Source of the DNA: Deltaproteobacteria bacterium
GTDB taxonomy: Bacteria; Myxococcota_A; UBA9042; DTJE01
DNA length: 64,000 bases
NCBI GenBank assembly: GCA_029555025.1
Contig: JAKPTZ010000017.1
Location: 79,967-143,966 of the forward strand
Direction: 5' to 3'
The notes under the pieces are model-generated. The model made no database searches. It saw nothing but the letters and a program-made list of their open reading frames with translations, and was not told the DNA's origin. Below, piece by piece: positions 43,597 through 53,186 of the stretch. The position numbers and the translations under genes were made by a program. Every line of letters begins with the position of its first letter. The first letter of the stretch is position 1.

Positions 43597-45834
43597 TCAG
43601 GTGCCGGAGAAGGGATACAGGCCGTTGCTGATCTCGAATTCGTACTGTTCGCAGGTGGGTGTCTTCAGCGGATCCCTGAATATCTTGATGAAAACGTCGG
43701 CGGTGTTGTTGCTGCACACGTTGGTGTTGACGGCACCGTATCCCGGACAGCTTCCGCACTTGTGCGGGTTCGATTCGACCCTCATGCACTCGGCATAGCT
43801 GGCCGGAGTATCACACCCGGGGGCCGTTGCGGTCGAACACGGGCATTCGCCCTTCCTGTCGCCGCCGGTTCCGGACGTGAAGTTGACGGCCCACTCGTGG
43901 TTGGAAGTTCCGCCGCAGATCTGGTTGGCAGCGGCGCAAGATCCGCGATACACGTCGAACATGAACTGGCTTCCGGGATTCTTTATGAACTTGACGCGGA
44001 CATTGTAATTGTCGCAGCTTCCAGGCTCGCCGTTCCAGGTCGGATCCGAAGCCCGGAACTTGTACCAGTCAACGTCGGATGAAGGAACCACGGAACCCTT
44101 GCTGCTGTCTGAAGCGACCCGGAAACCGCTGTCGGGAACGATCCCGAGATCCACGGCCGAGTTGCAGGTCTGGCCGCCGACAGCCTCGACCTTGTCGGCC
44201 TGGCATTCACAACCGTCCGTGATGTTCTCGTTAACGTCGTACCAGGCCGGGACGTAATTTCCGAGTCCATCGACAGTCGCGCCGTCGCAGGCGCCAACCT
44301 TGCAGACCTTGTCGCACACGGTGGTTCCATGAAGCTCGACGCCGGGCGGCACCGGACAGAGCGAGGCCACATCGCCCTCGTCGGTCTTTCCGTTGCAGTT
44401 GTCATCGATTCCGTTGCAGATTTCATCGCCGGTCGAGTTGATTTCCGGGTCGGTATCGACACAGTCGCCGGCGCGGGTCGCGGTGTAGAGTCCCGTCGGC
44501 GCGCAGAGGCACTTGAACTTGCTGGGCAACCCGTAAGTATCCTGATCCGCGTCGAAATAGTACGGGGTGCACAGGAGCGCGTTTTCGCCGTCCGTCACGT
44601 CGTCGCAGTCGTTGTCGATGCCGTCGCACTTTTCCTTGCACTTGTTCGAATCCGGGCAGATCGCCGCATTGGCGTCGTCGCAGTCGCCAACCACGGTTCC
44701 GGTGAAGGGGGGCGTCGGATTGCACAGACACCTGCGTTCCCCCGGCTGGCCGAATCCATCGCCGTCGTTGTCGAGGGAATACTCCCTGCAGCCAATCGAG
44801 CCGTATTCGTCGGTGACCCCGTCGCAGTCGTCGTCCATTCCGTTGCAGACCTCGGCGACCGCCGGATTCATTCCGAAAGAGGAGTCGTTGCAGTCGCCGT
44901 CCTTGCTGGCGTACCCGAGCGGAGCTTCGTCGCCGCACACGCAGTGCTGGATTCCGATACCCCAGCCATCCTGGTCGTTATCGATGTAATAGGACTTGCA
45001 TCCGACCGAGCCGGGATTGTCGGTTACGCCGTCGCAATCGTCGTCAACCTTGTTGCATGCCTCGACGGCCGGATTGCGGGCATCGCAGTTGGTCAGCCCG
45101 CCCGGGAGGCATTCGCGGGCGCCGGAGCACAGGCCGTTCGCGTTCGATATGAAACAGGAAGTCGAGGCGCCAAGATCTATCGCAAGCTGTGAACAGGTGC
45201 ACTCGCCGGTCTGCGGCACGCACTGAAGGGCCGTCGATCCCCCAACTACCGAAACCTCTTCGCAGGAATATCCTTCCGGACACGGAACGTCATCCTTTCC
45301 ACCGCACTGGGTTCCGCAGAAACTGCCAATCGACCCGAAGGCCACGCACTTGTCGCCTGAAACATCTATCGAAGTCGTGCATTCGGCGTTTGTCGTGCAC
45401 GGACGGCACAGGAATACGTTCTGGGGGACGCAGATGTAAACGGGGTCGCCGGCAACAAGAACCTGGCGGCAGTCCCAGGAATCGGGACAACCGGTGCCGG
45501 CGCAGTTCTTCGAACAGACCATGCCCTCGGAAGACTGCACGCAGAAATTCGAATAACACTGACGATCACTGGTGCACGGGTACAGGAATCCGCCCGGAAC
45601 GACGCCGGTATCTTCTTCCCCGGAGCCTTCGTCCACCGCCATCATGTCGGTGGCCTCCTCGACGGGGATGTCGCGCGGCTGGTTGAGATCCTCCTGAACG
45701 CCGTAGTCGATGATGATCACGGTGTCCCTTCCGGTGTCGGGCAGAACATCGGTTCCGCCTTCGTCAAGCGTGTCCGGGCCGCCGCCGCAGGAAACAAGGA
45801 GAACGGTCAACAGGAACCACATCGGCCGCTTCAT
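43597..45834 (-). CDS. Cys-rich MopE-repeat lipoprotein
   Basis: A 745-residue lipoprotein (lipobox LLVSC followed by Gly-Gly-Gly) with an acidic linker, a Cys-rich N-terminal part, and four MopE-type units: CNKVDDDCDGVTD, CNGMDDDCDGVTD, CDGIDNDCDDVTD and CNGIDDNCNGKTDE. Three are followed by a YYxDxDxDxxG strand. These Asp-rich loops are classed as putative metal-binding motifs; whether they bind Cu or Ca here is not known. A C-terminal beta domain (DWYKFRASDPTW, VRVKFIKNPGSQFMFDVYRGSC) resembles PPC-type modules. The ATG at 45834 has GGAGG 8 bases upstream. It lies between a PP2C phosphatase and dnaG on the same strand. Confidence 0.85.
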   Translation of the reverse strand: MKRPMWFLLTVLLVSCGGGPDTLDEGGTDVLPDTGRDTVIIIDYGVQEDLNQPRDIPVEEATDMMAVDEGSGEEDTGVVPGGFLYPCTSDRQCYSNFCVQSSEGMVCSKNCAGTGCPDSWDCRQVLVAGDPVYICVPQNVFLCRPCTTNAECTTSIDVSGDKCVAFGSIGSFCGTQCGGKDDVPCPEGYSCEEVSVVGGSTALQCVPQTGECTCSQLAIDLGASTSCFISNANGLCSGARECLPGGLTNCDARNPAVEACNKVDDDCDGVTDNPGSVGCKSYYIDNDQDGWGIGIQHCVCGDEAPLGYASKDGDCNDSSFGMNPAVAEVCNGMDDDCDGVTDEYGSIGCREYSLDNDGDGFGQPGERRCLCNPTPPFTGTVVGDCDDANAAICPDSNKCKEKCDGIDNDCDDVTDGENALLCTPYYFDADQDTYGLPSKFKCLCAPTGLYTATRAGDCVDTDPEINSTGDEICNGIDDNCNGKTDEGDVASLCPVPPGVELHGTTVCDKVCKVGACDGATVDGLGNYVPAWYDVNENITDGCECQADKVEAVGGQTCNSAVDLGIVPDSGFRVASDSSKGSVVPSSDVDWYKFRASDPTWNGEPGSCDNYNVRVKFIKNPGSQFMFDVYRGSCAAANQICGGTSNHEWAVNFTSGTGGDRKGECPCSTATAPGCDTPASYAECMRVESNPHKCGSCPGYGAVNTNVCSNNTADVFIKIFRDPLKTPTCEQYEFEISNGLYPFSGT

Positions 45835-45861
45835 CGGACGACCTCCAGCAAGCTTCAAGGA

Positions 45862-46623
45862 TTAATCACCCTTAACCAGTACCACCGTGATGTTGTCACG
45901 ACCGCCTTTCGTGTTGGCACGGCCGATAAGTTCGGAGCAGCAGCGATCAAGGTCGTCCCGAAACTCGTTGCACGTGTCCAGGATCTCTTCGTCGTCCAGT
46001 TCGCCCGAAAGACCGTCGCAACACAGAAGGTAGCAATCACCGGGCCGGAAATCCTCGAGACGGGTATCGACGACAACCGTCTCCTTCATGCCCAGTGCAC
46101 GTACTATAATGTTTTTGTAGGGAAAATTCTTGATCTCTTCATCGGAGATCTTGGCGAGTTGCTTGTACTGTTCCAGAAGCGAATGATCCGTTGTCAGTTG
46201 TTCAATCCTGCCGTCGCGAATCCTGTAGGCACGGGAATCGCCGACATGGGCGACCGAGATCTTGTCCCCGTCAACGTGGAACGCGACGCAGGTGGTTCCC
46301 ATACCCTTCTTCTCGCCGGATCCCGAAGCTGTTTCGAAGACCTTGAAGTTGGCCCACTTGATCCCGGCGACAAGACGGTTTTCCGCCATGGAGATGCGGC
46401 CGTCCGGCCTGTAGGGCCAGGTGGCCTCTGCGTCGCCGGACGACTGCCGGAAGAAATAGGCGATCTCCTCGACCGCAATCTGGGAAGCCACCTCGCCGCA
46501 GGCGTGGCCACCCATTCCGTCGCACACAACAAACAGGTTGTTTTCGGGAACCACCAGGAAATTGTCTTCGTTGTGATCCCTCTTGCGGCCGACGTCGGTC
46601 AACCCCGCGTATCGCAATTCCAT
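45862..46623 (-). CDS. PP2C-family serine/threonine phosphatase
   Basis: A 253-residue PPM phosphatase. The metal and catalytic motifs are all present: RDHNEDNFLV, VVCDGMGGHACGEVASQ, VAHVGDSRAYRIRDG, LLCCDGLSGELDDEE and GGRDNITVVLVKGD. Such enzymes oppose Ser/Thr kinases in signalling; no kinase is in the window. The ATG at 46623 has GGAGG 6 bases upstream, and a well-spaced promoter lies at 46679-46707. It heads the leftward run that includes dnaG and rpoD. Confidence 0.93.
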   Translation of the reverse strand: MELRYAGLTDVGRKRDHNEDNFLVVPENNLFVVCDGMGGHACGEVASQIAVEEIAYFFRQSSGDAEATWPYRPDGRISMAENRLVAGIKWANFKVFETASGSGEKKGMGTTCVAFHVDGDKISVAHVGDSRAYRIRDGRIEQLTTDHSLLEQYKQLAKISDEEIKNFPYKNIIVRALGMKETVVVDTRLEDFRPGDCYLLCCDGLSGELDDEEILDTCNEFRDDLDRCCSELIGRANTKGGRDNITVVLVKGD

Positions 46624-46678
46624 CAGGCGCCTCCAGATACCGCGTTCACCCCAGAGCGGTGATGGTACCACTCATTGG

Positions 46679-46707
46679 ACTATGCGGGCAATCACATACT
46701 AAGTCAA
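46679..46707 (-). promoter_or_regulatory. Promoter for the PP2C gene and probably the dnaG-rpoD run
   Basis: On the minus strand TTGACT (46707-46702), exactly 17 bases, then CATAGT (46684-46679): five of six and four of six consensus matches. The ATG of the phosphatase is ~56 bases downstream. Confidence 0.5.
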
Positions 46708-46837
46708 CGATTACTCAACAAAACAACGCCTTACGATCCAGGCCGGCGCAAAAGGACGGGTCGGGACGAATCGAATCAGACTGCCCCGTAAGTCCGCCAC
46801 TTTTTCACGCGGCAGTGGAATCGGACGACGCGCTGGC

Positions 46838-46843
46838 TATAAT
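46838..46843 (+). promoter_or_regulatory. -10 box (TATAAT) for uvrA
   Basis: A perfect TATAAT 31 bases before the uvrA ATG. The -35 (GTGGAA at 46815-46820, 17 bases away) is poor. I looked for a LexA-type palindrome around it and saw none. Confidence 0.4.
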
Positions 46844-46873
46844 CCCGTCTGCTGCCGGGGAGGGAGCATCTCG

Positions 46874-49699
46874 ATGGATCGAATCGTCGTCAAGGGTGCA
46901 AGGGAACACAACCTCAGGAACGTCACCGTTGGGATTCCCAAACTGCGGATGGTGGTGTTTTCCGGCGTCAGCGGTTCGGGCAAGACATCGCTGGCTTTCG
47001 ACACTGTTTTCGCGGAAGGCCAGAGAAGATACATCGAATCGCTCTCCTCCTATGCCCGGCTCTTCCTGGGGCAGCTTGAAAAGCCGAAGTACGACAGCAT
47101 CCAGGGGCTGACGCCGACAATTGCCATCGAACAGAAAAGCGCTTCGTCAAACCCGAGATCGACCGTCGGCACCATCACCGAGATACATGACTACCTGAGG
47201 GTGCTGTTCGCAAGGACGGGAACGCAGCACTGCCACATGTGCGGCAGACCGGTCTCCCGACAGGAACCAGCGCAGATTCTTCGGGAAATCATGGAAATGA
47301 CCGGCGGATCTAGCGACGGGACGAAGGTGACCATCCTGGCGCCGGTGGCCCGCAACAGGAAGGGAGAGTACAGGGATCTTTTCAAATCACTGGAGGCCGA
47401 CGGATTCGTCCGGGTCCGCATAGACGGCGGCCTCTATCGCCTGGACGAGGTTCCGCAACTCGACAGAAACAAAAAGCACGACATCGACGTGGTTGTGGAC
47501 CGAATCATCGTCAGGCCGGGCGGCGAGGCCCGCTTGACAGATTCCATCGAGACCGCCCTGAAGACTGGCCGCGGACGCGTCATCATTATTCCGGAAGCCG
47601 GCGCGGAAAGGATTTTTTCGGAACACCTGGCCTGCGAGGAATGCGGCGTTTCCTTCCCGGAACTTTCGCCCCAGCTCTTTTCATTCAACAACCCTTCCGG
47701 CGCATGTCCTTCCTGCAACGGACTGGGTTCCTCGCTGTCGATCGACCCGGCAAAGGTCATTCCCGACCCCGGTCTTTCAATTGCCGAGGGCGCAATCGAA
47801 CCATGGGCCAGGGCAATCGAGGACGGCGGCCTGACCGGGGAAATCCTGCAGAGCCTCGCCCGGCAGCACGGAATCGATCTGGACAGGCCTTTCAGGGATC
47901 TTTCGGCCGAACACCGCGACATCATATTGTTCGGGGATCTCGACCGCATTCCGGTCAAGTGGAATTCGCGAAGCTTCAACGGTTCGCTGACCGTCAGGTT
48001 CGAAGGCGTCGCCAGCATGCTTCTGCGACGGCTTCGCGAAACCAAGTCCGATGAAATGCGTTCGTACTACCAGCAGTACCTGACCGACAGCCCCTGCGAG
48101 GCCTGCCATGGCAGGCGCCTTCGGCCCGAGGCCCTTGCCGTAAAGGTGAACGGGATGACCATCGACCAGATGTCGATGATGCCGGTGGAACGCCTGATCC
48201 CGGCGATGACCGACAGGTCGGGGCCATCCGAAGCCGCCGCCGTGACCGACGAACTCAACAGGGAAATCCTTTCGCGGTTGTCGCTGCTGAAGAACCTGGG
48301 CCTGGGATATCTTGACCTTGCAAGGTCGGGCGCCACCCTGTCCGGCGGGGAGGCCCAGCGCATCAGGCTTGCCAGCCAGCTTGGAAGCGAATTGACGGGT
48401 GTAACCTACATTCTGGACGAACCGTCGATCGGGCTTCATCCACGGGATAACCAGAAGCTTATAAACACGCTCTGCCGACTGCGCGATCTGGGCAACACGG
48501 TAATCGTCGTGGAACATGACCGCGATGCCATCATGGCCGCCGACCATGTGATCGAATTCGGTCCGGGAGCGGGACGTCACGGTGGAGAGGTAACGTTCGA
48601 GGGCACTCCGTCCGCCATGCTCGAATCGGAGACGTCGCTTACCGGGGCGTACCTTTCGGGCAGGAAACAGATTCCGGTTCCGGCGTCGCGCCGGCCGGCA
48701 AGTGGCTTCCTGACTCTGCGCGGCGCCTCAGGCCACAACCTGAAGGAGATCGACGTCGATTTTCCGCTTGGAACATTCACGGTCGTATCGGGCGTGTCCG
48801 GTGCGGGAAAGTCATCGCTGGTCACCCACACGCTGAGCCCGGCCATGCAGAACAGGCTCAACGGCTCTCGACTTTCCTGCCTGCCGTTTGCGGGAATCGA
48901 AGGAGTCGAACTCCTGGACAAGATCATCGTCGTCAACCAGGAACCGATTGGACGAACCCCAAGATCCAACCCCGCAACATACACGAAGCTGTTTGACCAT
49001 ATCCGACGCCTGTTCGCCGAAACCAGGGAAGCCCGCGTATATGGCTACCAGCCCGGCAGGTTCTCCTTCAACGTCAAGGGTGGACGGTGCGAAAAATGCC
49101 AGGGCGCCGGTTCGATACGTGTCGAGATGCACTTCCTTCCCGACGTCTTCGTGACGTGCGGGGAATGCGGTGGAAAAAGGTTCAACGAGGCAACCCTGAG
49201 GGTTCGCTTCCGCGACCTGTCGATAGCGGAAGTCCTGGAACTTCCGGTCGATGAGGCCGCCGCCGTATTCAAGAATTCCGGACCGATCTCGCGGATTCTA
49301 TCGACGCTTCAGGAAGTCGGCCTGGGATACATCACGCTCGGGCAGCCTTCGACGACCCTGTCCGGGGGCGAGGCGCAACGCATCAAGCTGTCGAGGGAAC
49401 TTGCACGGATGGCGACCGGAAGGACGCTTTACATAATGGACGAGCCAAGCACGGGCCTGCACTTCGACGACGTCGCAAAGCTGCTGAAGGTTGTTGACAG
49501 CCTGGTTGATCGTGGAAACACCGTGCTGATGATTGAACACAACCTGGAAATCCTGAAGGTGGCCGACCACATAATAGATCTGGGGCCTGAAGGCGGCGAA
49601 AGGGGCGGAATGGTGATTGGATGCGGAACTCCGGAACAGCTGGCGTCAAACCCGCAATCCTTCACCGGAAAGTCTTTGCTGGAACTGCTTGGGGCATGA
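46874..49699 (+). CDS. uvrA: Excinuclease ABC subunit A
   Basis: The damage-sensing ATPase of nucleotide excision repair. 941 residues. Two ABC ATPase halves: GVSGSGKTSL and GVSGAGKSSL (Walker A), with signatures LSGGEAQRIRLASQLG and LSGGEAQRIKLSREL. Two zinc modules (CEECG...CPSC and CEKC...CGEC) and a small CHMCG. DEPSIGLHPRDN and DEPSTGLHFDDV mark the D-loops. GGGGAGGG lies 10 bases before the ATG. It ends one base before the convergent barrel gene. uvrB/uvrC are not in the window. Confidence 0.98.
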   Translation: MDRIVVKGAREHNLRNVTVGIPKLRMVVFSGVSGSGKTSLAFDTVFAEGQRRYIESLSSYARLFLGQLEKPKYDSIQGLTPTIAIEQKSASSNPRSTVGTITEIHDYLRVLFARTGTQHCHMCGRPVSRQEPAQILREIMEMTGGSSDGTKVTILAPVARNRKGEYRDLFKSLEADGFVRVRIDGGLYRLDEVPQLDRNKKHDIDVVVDRIIVRPGGEARLTDSIETALKTGRGRVIIIPEAGAERIFSEHLACEECGVSFPELSPQLFSFNNPSGACPSCNGLGSSLSIDPAKVIPDPGLSIAEGAIEPWARAIEDGGLTGEILQSLARQHGIDLDRPFRDLSAEHRDIILFGDLDRIPVKWNSRSFNGSLTVRFEGVASMLLRRLRETKSDEMRSYYQQYLTDSPCEACHGRRLRPEALAVKVNGMTIDQMSMMPVERLIPAMTDRSGPSEAAAVTDELNREILSRLSLLKNLGLGYLDLARSGATLSGGEAQRIRLASQLGSELTGVTYILDEPSIGLHPRDNQKLINTLCRLRDLGNTVIVVEHDRDAIMAADHVIEFGPGAGRHGGEVTFEGTPSAMLESETSLTGAYLSGRKQIPVPASRRPASGFLTLRGASGHNLKEIDVDFPLGTFTVVSGVSGAGKSSLVTHTLSPAMQNRLNGSRLSCLPFAGIEGVELLDKIIVVNQEPIGRTPRSNPATYTKLFDHIRRLFAETREARVYGYQPGRFSFNVKGGRCEKCQGAGSIRVEMHFLPDVFVTCGECGGKRFNEATLRVRFRDLSIAEVLELPVDEAAAVFKNSGPISRILSTLQEVGLGYITLGQPSTTLSGGEAQRIKLSRELARMATGRTLYIMDEPSTGLHFDDVAKLLKVVDSLVDRGNTVLMIEHNLEILKVADHIIDLGPEGGERGGMVIGCGTPEQLASNPQSFTGKSLLELLGA

Positions 49700-51463
49700 T
49701 CAGAAAACGACGGTCGCGTTGACCCGCAGTGACGCGGCGGGCGAAGGGGCGTCCTGTCCCGGGTATCTCATGCCGGCAAGCGGAAAGAGAACCGCTGCGT
49801 CGGCACCGAGGAAAATGGTTTCCTTCCAGGAAGCGGCCAGCCTTAAGGCCGGTTCAACCCCCAGGGGCATGCGGCCGCCGGGAGTGCCTTCCTTGATGCA
49901 GGCGAACGAGGCAACCAGCGAGGCGCCGCCGCCGAGATTCCAGTCCCTTTCCTTCAGGAAAGTCCTGAAATATGATGGCTTGAAGTAAAAAGCGTTCGTA
50001 ACCGATCCGATGATCTCGCGGAAAAGGATGGAATCGATCCTGTAATCCCTGTTGAACACGAAGTGATGAATGTTCCTGGTAAGGAATACTTCACTGTTCG
50101 TCAGGTTGTAGCAATTGCCGTCGGGACACGCCAAGGTGTGCCTGTCGTTGATGCCGAAATATCCGAGTGTGTTTCCGCCGCTTGCTGCGCCGGCGAGCAG
50201 GCCAACCTGATTCAAGCCGATGTCTATCAGGAATTCCAGCGCGCCGCCGAAAGACAGGAAGTCCTTGGATGTTTCCGTTTCCTCAAGGTTGCTCTGCAGG
50301 TGATCGACCTTGCCGTATGTCATGGCAAGCTCGGCCTCGAGCCTGAAACGAAGATCAGTCCTTGGTTTGTACTCAACCCTGGCCCAGAGGCTGGGCGTCC
50401 AGAAAAGGGCCCCGCGGGGAACGGTGGTGTACTTGTCCCATTCGTAACCCTTGGGATCGACATCGAGACCGCCTTCGGCCAGGTTCGAGTTCAGTATCCG
50501 GTCGGAGGAGAGATCCTGTACGGTGATGGCGTTATACATCCCCCAGTTGACCAGCGGTTTTCCCGCCTCCAGCCTTTCCTTCTGCTGCCTGCGGTCTTCC
50601 GGGGTCACCGGCGAGGAATCCAGTCCGAACGTCCAGCGCAGGGTATCGTCCATCGTCGAGTAGTCCGCCGGATACACGAAGTACCCGAAGGGCGAATCGG
50701 ACGAGACACCCTGCCCGACGATCTCCAGGCCGGCCTTGATATACGTGATTCCGATCTTGGCCTTCAGGAAAAGGCCGTCAACGTAATCGCCGTAGTCGGA
50801 GTCGAGGTGGAAACCACCACTTCTGACAAGACCAAGGCCGAAATGCTCCGGCACCCGTCCACCGGTGACATGGAGCACGCCAAAAAGAAAAAGATCGGCC
50901 CAGACGGCCTTGATCCTTACCGAATCCTTGAAGCCGGAAATGCCGGTTGAAGGCCATGACTGGGTTCTGGCCTGAAATGCCATCGGGTACCCGGCATCAC
51001 CGGTGAAAGGCGTTTCGCCCATCACAAGGTTGTCCAGGAAATCAAGCGTGGTTCCGATGGTCAGCAGTTCCCCGATTCTGGCCGAAGGCGTCCACCTGAA
51101 CCGGATGTTCGCCGACACGGCGGTTCCGGCCACGTTGCCGAGCACCCCGGAAGCCCCTTTCGAGGCGGCTGTCGGCGGCGTGCACGGGTCGTCCCCGTCC
51201 GGGGGCGTCATGCCGAGCGCGAAATTGTGAAGAGTATTCAGCCTGAACCTGAAGTATCCGTGATTCTCGAATGTCACGAACGGTTTCGCGACCACGTCCG
51301 TATCGTCCGATGTGGGGACGACCTTGATTTCCTCGGCTGCGGGCTGGGCCTGTTCCTCGACGGGCGACACCTGGGAAAAGGCCCGGCCGGCCGCAAGAAC
51401 CATCAGGGCGGCCGAAAACAGGCCCGCGCACGATGTGATGATTTTGCCGGAATCAAGGGCCAT
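49700..51463 (-). CDS. Outer-membrane beta-barrel protein
   Basis: A 587-residue protein with a signal peptide (MALDSGKIITSCAGLFSAAL, cleavage near AFS-Q), a short acidic linker and then many amphipathic strands (TFENHGYFRFRLN, ANIRFRWTP, VEYKPRTDLRFRLEAELAMTYG, LGGGASLVASFA). The last strand is AASLRVNATVVF, ending in Phe as BAM substrates do. It resembles a deltaproteobacterial porin-like family, but I cannot name it with certainty. The ATG at 51463 is my choice; a GTG three codons upstream (51472) has a closer GGGG. A promoter sits at 51497-51526. Confidence 0.7.
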   Translation of the reverse strand: MALDSGKIITSCAGLFSAALMVLAAGRAFSQVSPVEEQAQPAAEEIKVVPTSDDTDVVAKPFVTFENHGYFRFRLNTLHNFALGMTPPDGDDPCTPPTAASKGASGVLGNVAGTAVSANIRFRWTPSARIGELLTIGTTLDFLDNLVMGETPFTGDAGYPMAFQARTQSWPSTGISGFKDSVRIKAVWADLFLFGVLHVTGGRVPEHFGLGLVRSGGFHLDSDYGDYVDGLFLKAKIGITYIKAGLEIVGQGVSSDSPFGYFVYPADYSTMDDTLRWTFGLDSSPVTPEDRRQQKERLEAGKPLVNWGMYNAITVQDLSSDRILNSNLAEGGLDVDPKGYEWDKYTTVPRGALFWTPSLWARVEYKPRTDLRFRLEAELAMTYGKVDHLQSNLEETETSKDFLSFGGALEFLIDIGLNQVGLLAGAASGGNTLGYFGINDRHTLACPDGNCYNLTNSEVFLTRNIHHFVFNRDYRIDSILFREIIGSVTNAFYFKPSYFRTFLKERDWNLGGGASLVASFACIKEGTPGGRMPLGVEPALRLAASWKETIFLGADAAVLFPLAGMRYPGQDAPSPAASLRVNATVVF

Positions 51464-51496
51464 GAGGTACACGCCACCCCTGGAGACAGTCGAAGC

Positions 51497-51526
51497 ATCC
51501 TAAGGTGAAACGGCCCTTTCTGTCAA
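51497..51526 (-). promoter_or_regulatory. Promoter for the barrel protein gene
   Basis: On the minus strand a perfect TTGACA (51526-51521), 18 bases, then TAGGAT (51502-51497). It lies ~35 bases before the start codon. Confidence 0.5.
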
Positions 51527-51587
51527 TGGAACCGGCGCTCCCGAATCCGTTACCATTTACCTGTCCCGATGCTGTACGATCCCGGAC

Positions 51588-53186
51588 ATGGACTTGTCAC
51601 AAAAAACCCGGGCGTGGTGGGTGCCGCTGGCGCTGGCGACCCTCGCGACGGCCCTGCCGGCCTTCACCGGGCCGGCTGCGGCCCAGTCAACCGGGCCCGG
51701 CGTGTCCATCAATGAATTGATGCCGTTGCCCGGGCAGTCAGATCCAGTGGCCGGACAGTGGATTGAGCTGAAGAACCTGTCCGACACCCCCATCAACGTC
51801 CAGGGCCTGGTACTGATGACAAGTTCCCTGGACGGCTTTCACACCATCAGCCCGACTTCCGACATGACTCTTGAGCCGGGGGCCCTGCTTGTGATGGGCC
51901 CCGCAACCCAGTCAGATCTGAACGGCGGCGCTCCGGTGACGTACGCATACGGAAACGACATCCAGATGAATCCCCAGGCCGACATGGTATTCCTGATGAA
52001 GGCAGGCCGGATGATTGATTACGTGACGTGGGGAAGTTCGTCGATTCAGATTGAACAGGGCTTCGCTCTTTCCCGCGAGCCAGGTTCGCCGACAACCGTG
52101 AACTGGTGCAGATCCAGGGCGTCATTCGGTGCGGGGGATCATGGCACGCCGGGCGAGGAAAACACCTACTGTGACGACGATCTTGATACGTTCAGCGAGG
52201 ACGAGGGCGACTGCGACGACACGAACTCCATCATCAGGCCGGGTGGCGTCGAGGCATGCAACGGTCTGGATGAGAACTGCAACGGTTTGACAGATGACGG
52301 AGTCACTCCGCCCGATGGAGTCTGCCCTTCAAAGGGAGTCTGCGCCTCCATTGTTCCGGTATGCGTCGGTGCCGCCGGTTTCATCTGCCCGGTCGTGGCG
52401 GGGTGGGAGCCTGACGGGGAAACCCTGTGCGACGGGCTCGACAACGACTGCGACGGGCTTACCGATGAACTTCTCCGATTTAACGGACTTACCCTCGGCA
52501 CGGCCTGCACGTCACCGGGAGAGTGCGGTTCAGGGGCTGTGGTGTGTTCCCCCGACACTCTGCGGGCCACCTGCTCCACGATGCCGGACGGGACGACGCC
52601 GAAGTCCTCGGAAGAAATCTGTGATGGCCTGGACAACGATTGCGACGGCTTCACCGACGAAGGATTCCGGGTTGGTGAAAAATGCAGCGCCGGCCTGGGC
52701 GCCTGCGCCAGGTCGGGAACTCTCGCTTGCGATGACGACGGCGGGGCAAGGTGCCTGGCGGAACCGGGCAATCCCCAGCCGGAACTGTGCGGCGACAGGA
52801 TTGACAACAACTGCGACGGGCTGACAGATGAAGGATTCGAAACCGGAGTTCCCTGCCGAATGGGAACCGGCGCCTGCGCCGTATGGAGCCGGTACGTGTG
52901 CGCACCCGACATGCTTGACGTAACGTGTCCGGCGGTTCCGCTGGAACCTGCTTCCGAGATTTGCGACGACCTTATCGACAACGACTGCAACGGATTCACT
53001 GATGAATCCGGATGCCGCAGACGACATGGCGGATGCTCCGCGACGACCGGTGACGGAACGATGCCGTCACCAGTGCTGCCCCTGTCGATGCTGACCTTTA
53101 TCCTCATCGGGCTGATCGCCATCAGGGCCGCCACCGGGGGAATGATGACCCGTGATCCCCGCGACAACCGCCTCGACAATCATTGA
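51588..53186 (+). CDS. Secreted lamin-tail/MopE-repeat surface protein with a GCS-type C-terminal tail
   Basis: A 532-residue exported protein. After the signal peptide (to ~33) comes a lamin-tail-type Ig fold (VSINELMPLPGQ, then GQWIELKNLSDTPINVQGLVL and DYVTWGSS). Five Asp/Cys units follow: CNGLDENCNGLTDD, CDGLDNDCDGLTDE, CDGLDNDCDGFTDE, CGDRIDNNCDGLTDE and CDDLIDNDCNGFTDE, alternating with Gly/Cys strands. The end has HGGCSATT and a hydrophobic helix, like MYXO-CTERM, but the tail runs on for ~16 residues (MMTRDPRDNRLDNH) past the helix instead of stopping at the Arg cluster. That extra stretch is antisense to recO; the two genes overlap by 120 bases. Confidence 0.85.
   Translation: MDLSQKTRAWWVPLALATLATALPAFTGPAAAQSTGPGVSINELMPLPGQSDPVAGQWIELKNLSDTPINVQGLVLMTSSLDGFHTISPTSDMTLEPGALLVMGPATQSDLNGGAPVTYAYGNDIQMNPQADMVFLMKAGRMIDYVTWGSSSIQIEQGFALSREPGSPTTVNWCRSRASFGAGDHGTPGEENTYCDDDLDTFSEDEGDCDDTNSIIRPGGVEACNGLDENCNGLTDDGVTPPDGVCPSKGVCASIVPVCVGAAGFICPVVAGWEPDGETLCDGLDNDCDGLTDELLRFNGLTLGTACTSPGECGSGAVVCSPDTLRATCSTMPDGTTPKSSEEICDGLDNDCDGFTDEGFRVGEKCSAGLGACARSGTLACDDDGGARCLAEPGNPQPELCGDRIDNNCDGLTDEGFETGVPCRMGTGACAVWSRYVCAPDMLDVTCPAVPLEPASEICDDLIDNDCNGFTDESGCRRRHGGCSATTGDGTMPSPVLPLSMLTFILIGLIAIRAATGGMMTRDPRDNRLDNH

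Noticed and set aside
46800..46873. Possible LexA box upstream of uvrA
   Set aside because: No E. coli-type, Gram-positive-type or other clear palindrome around the -10 box.
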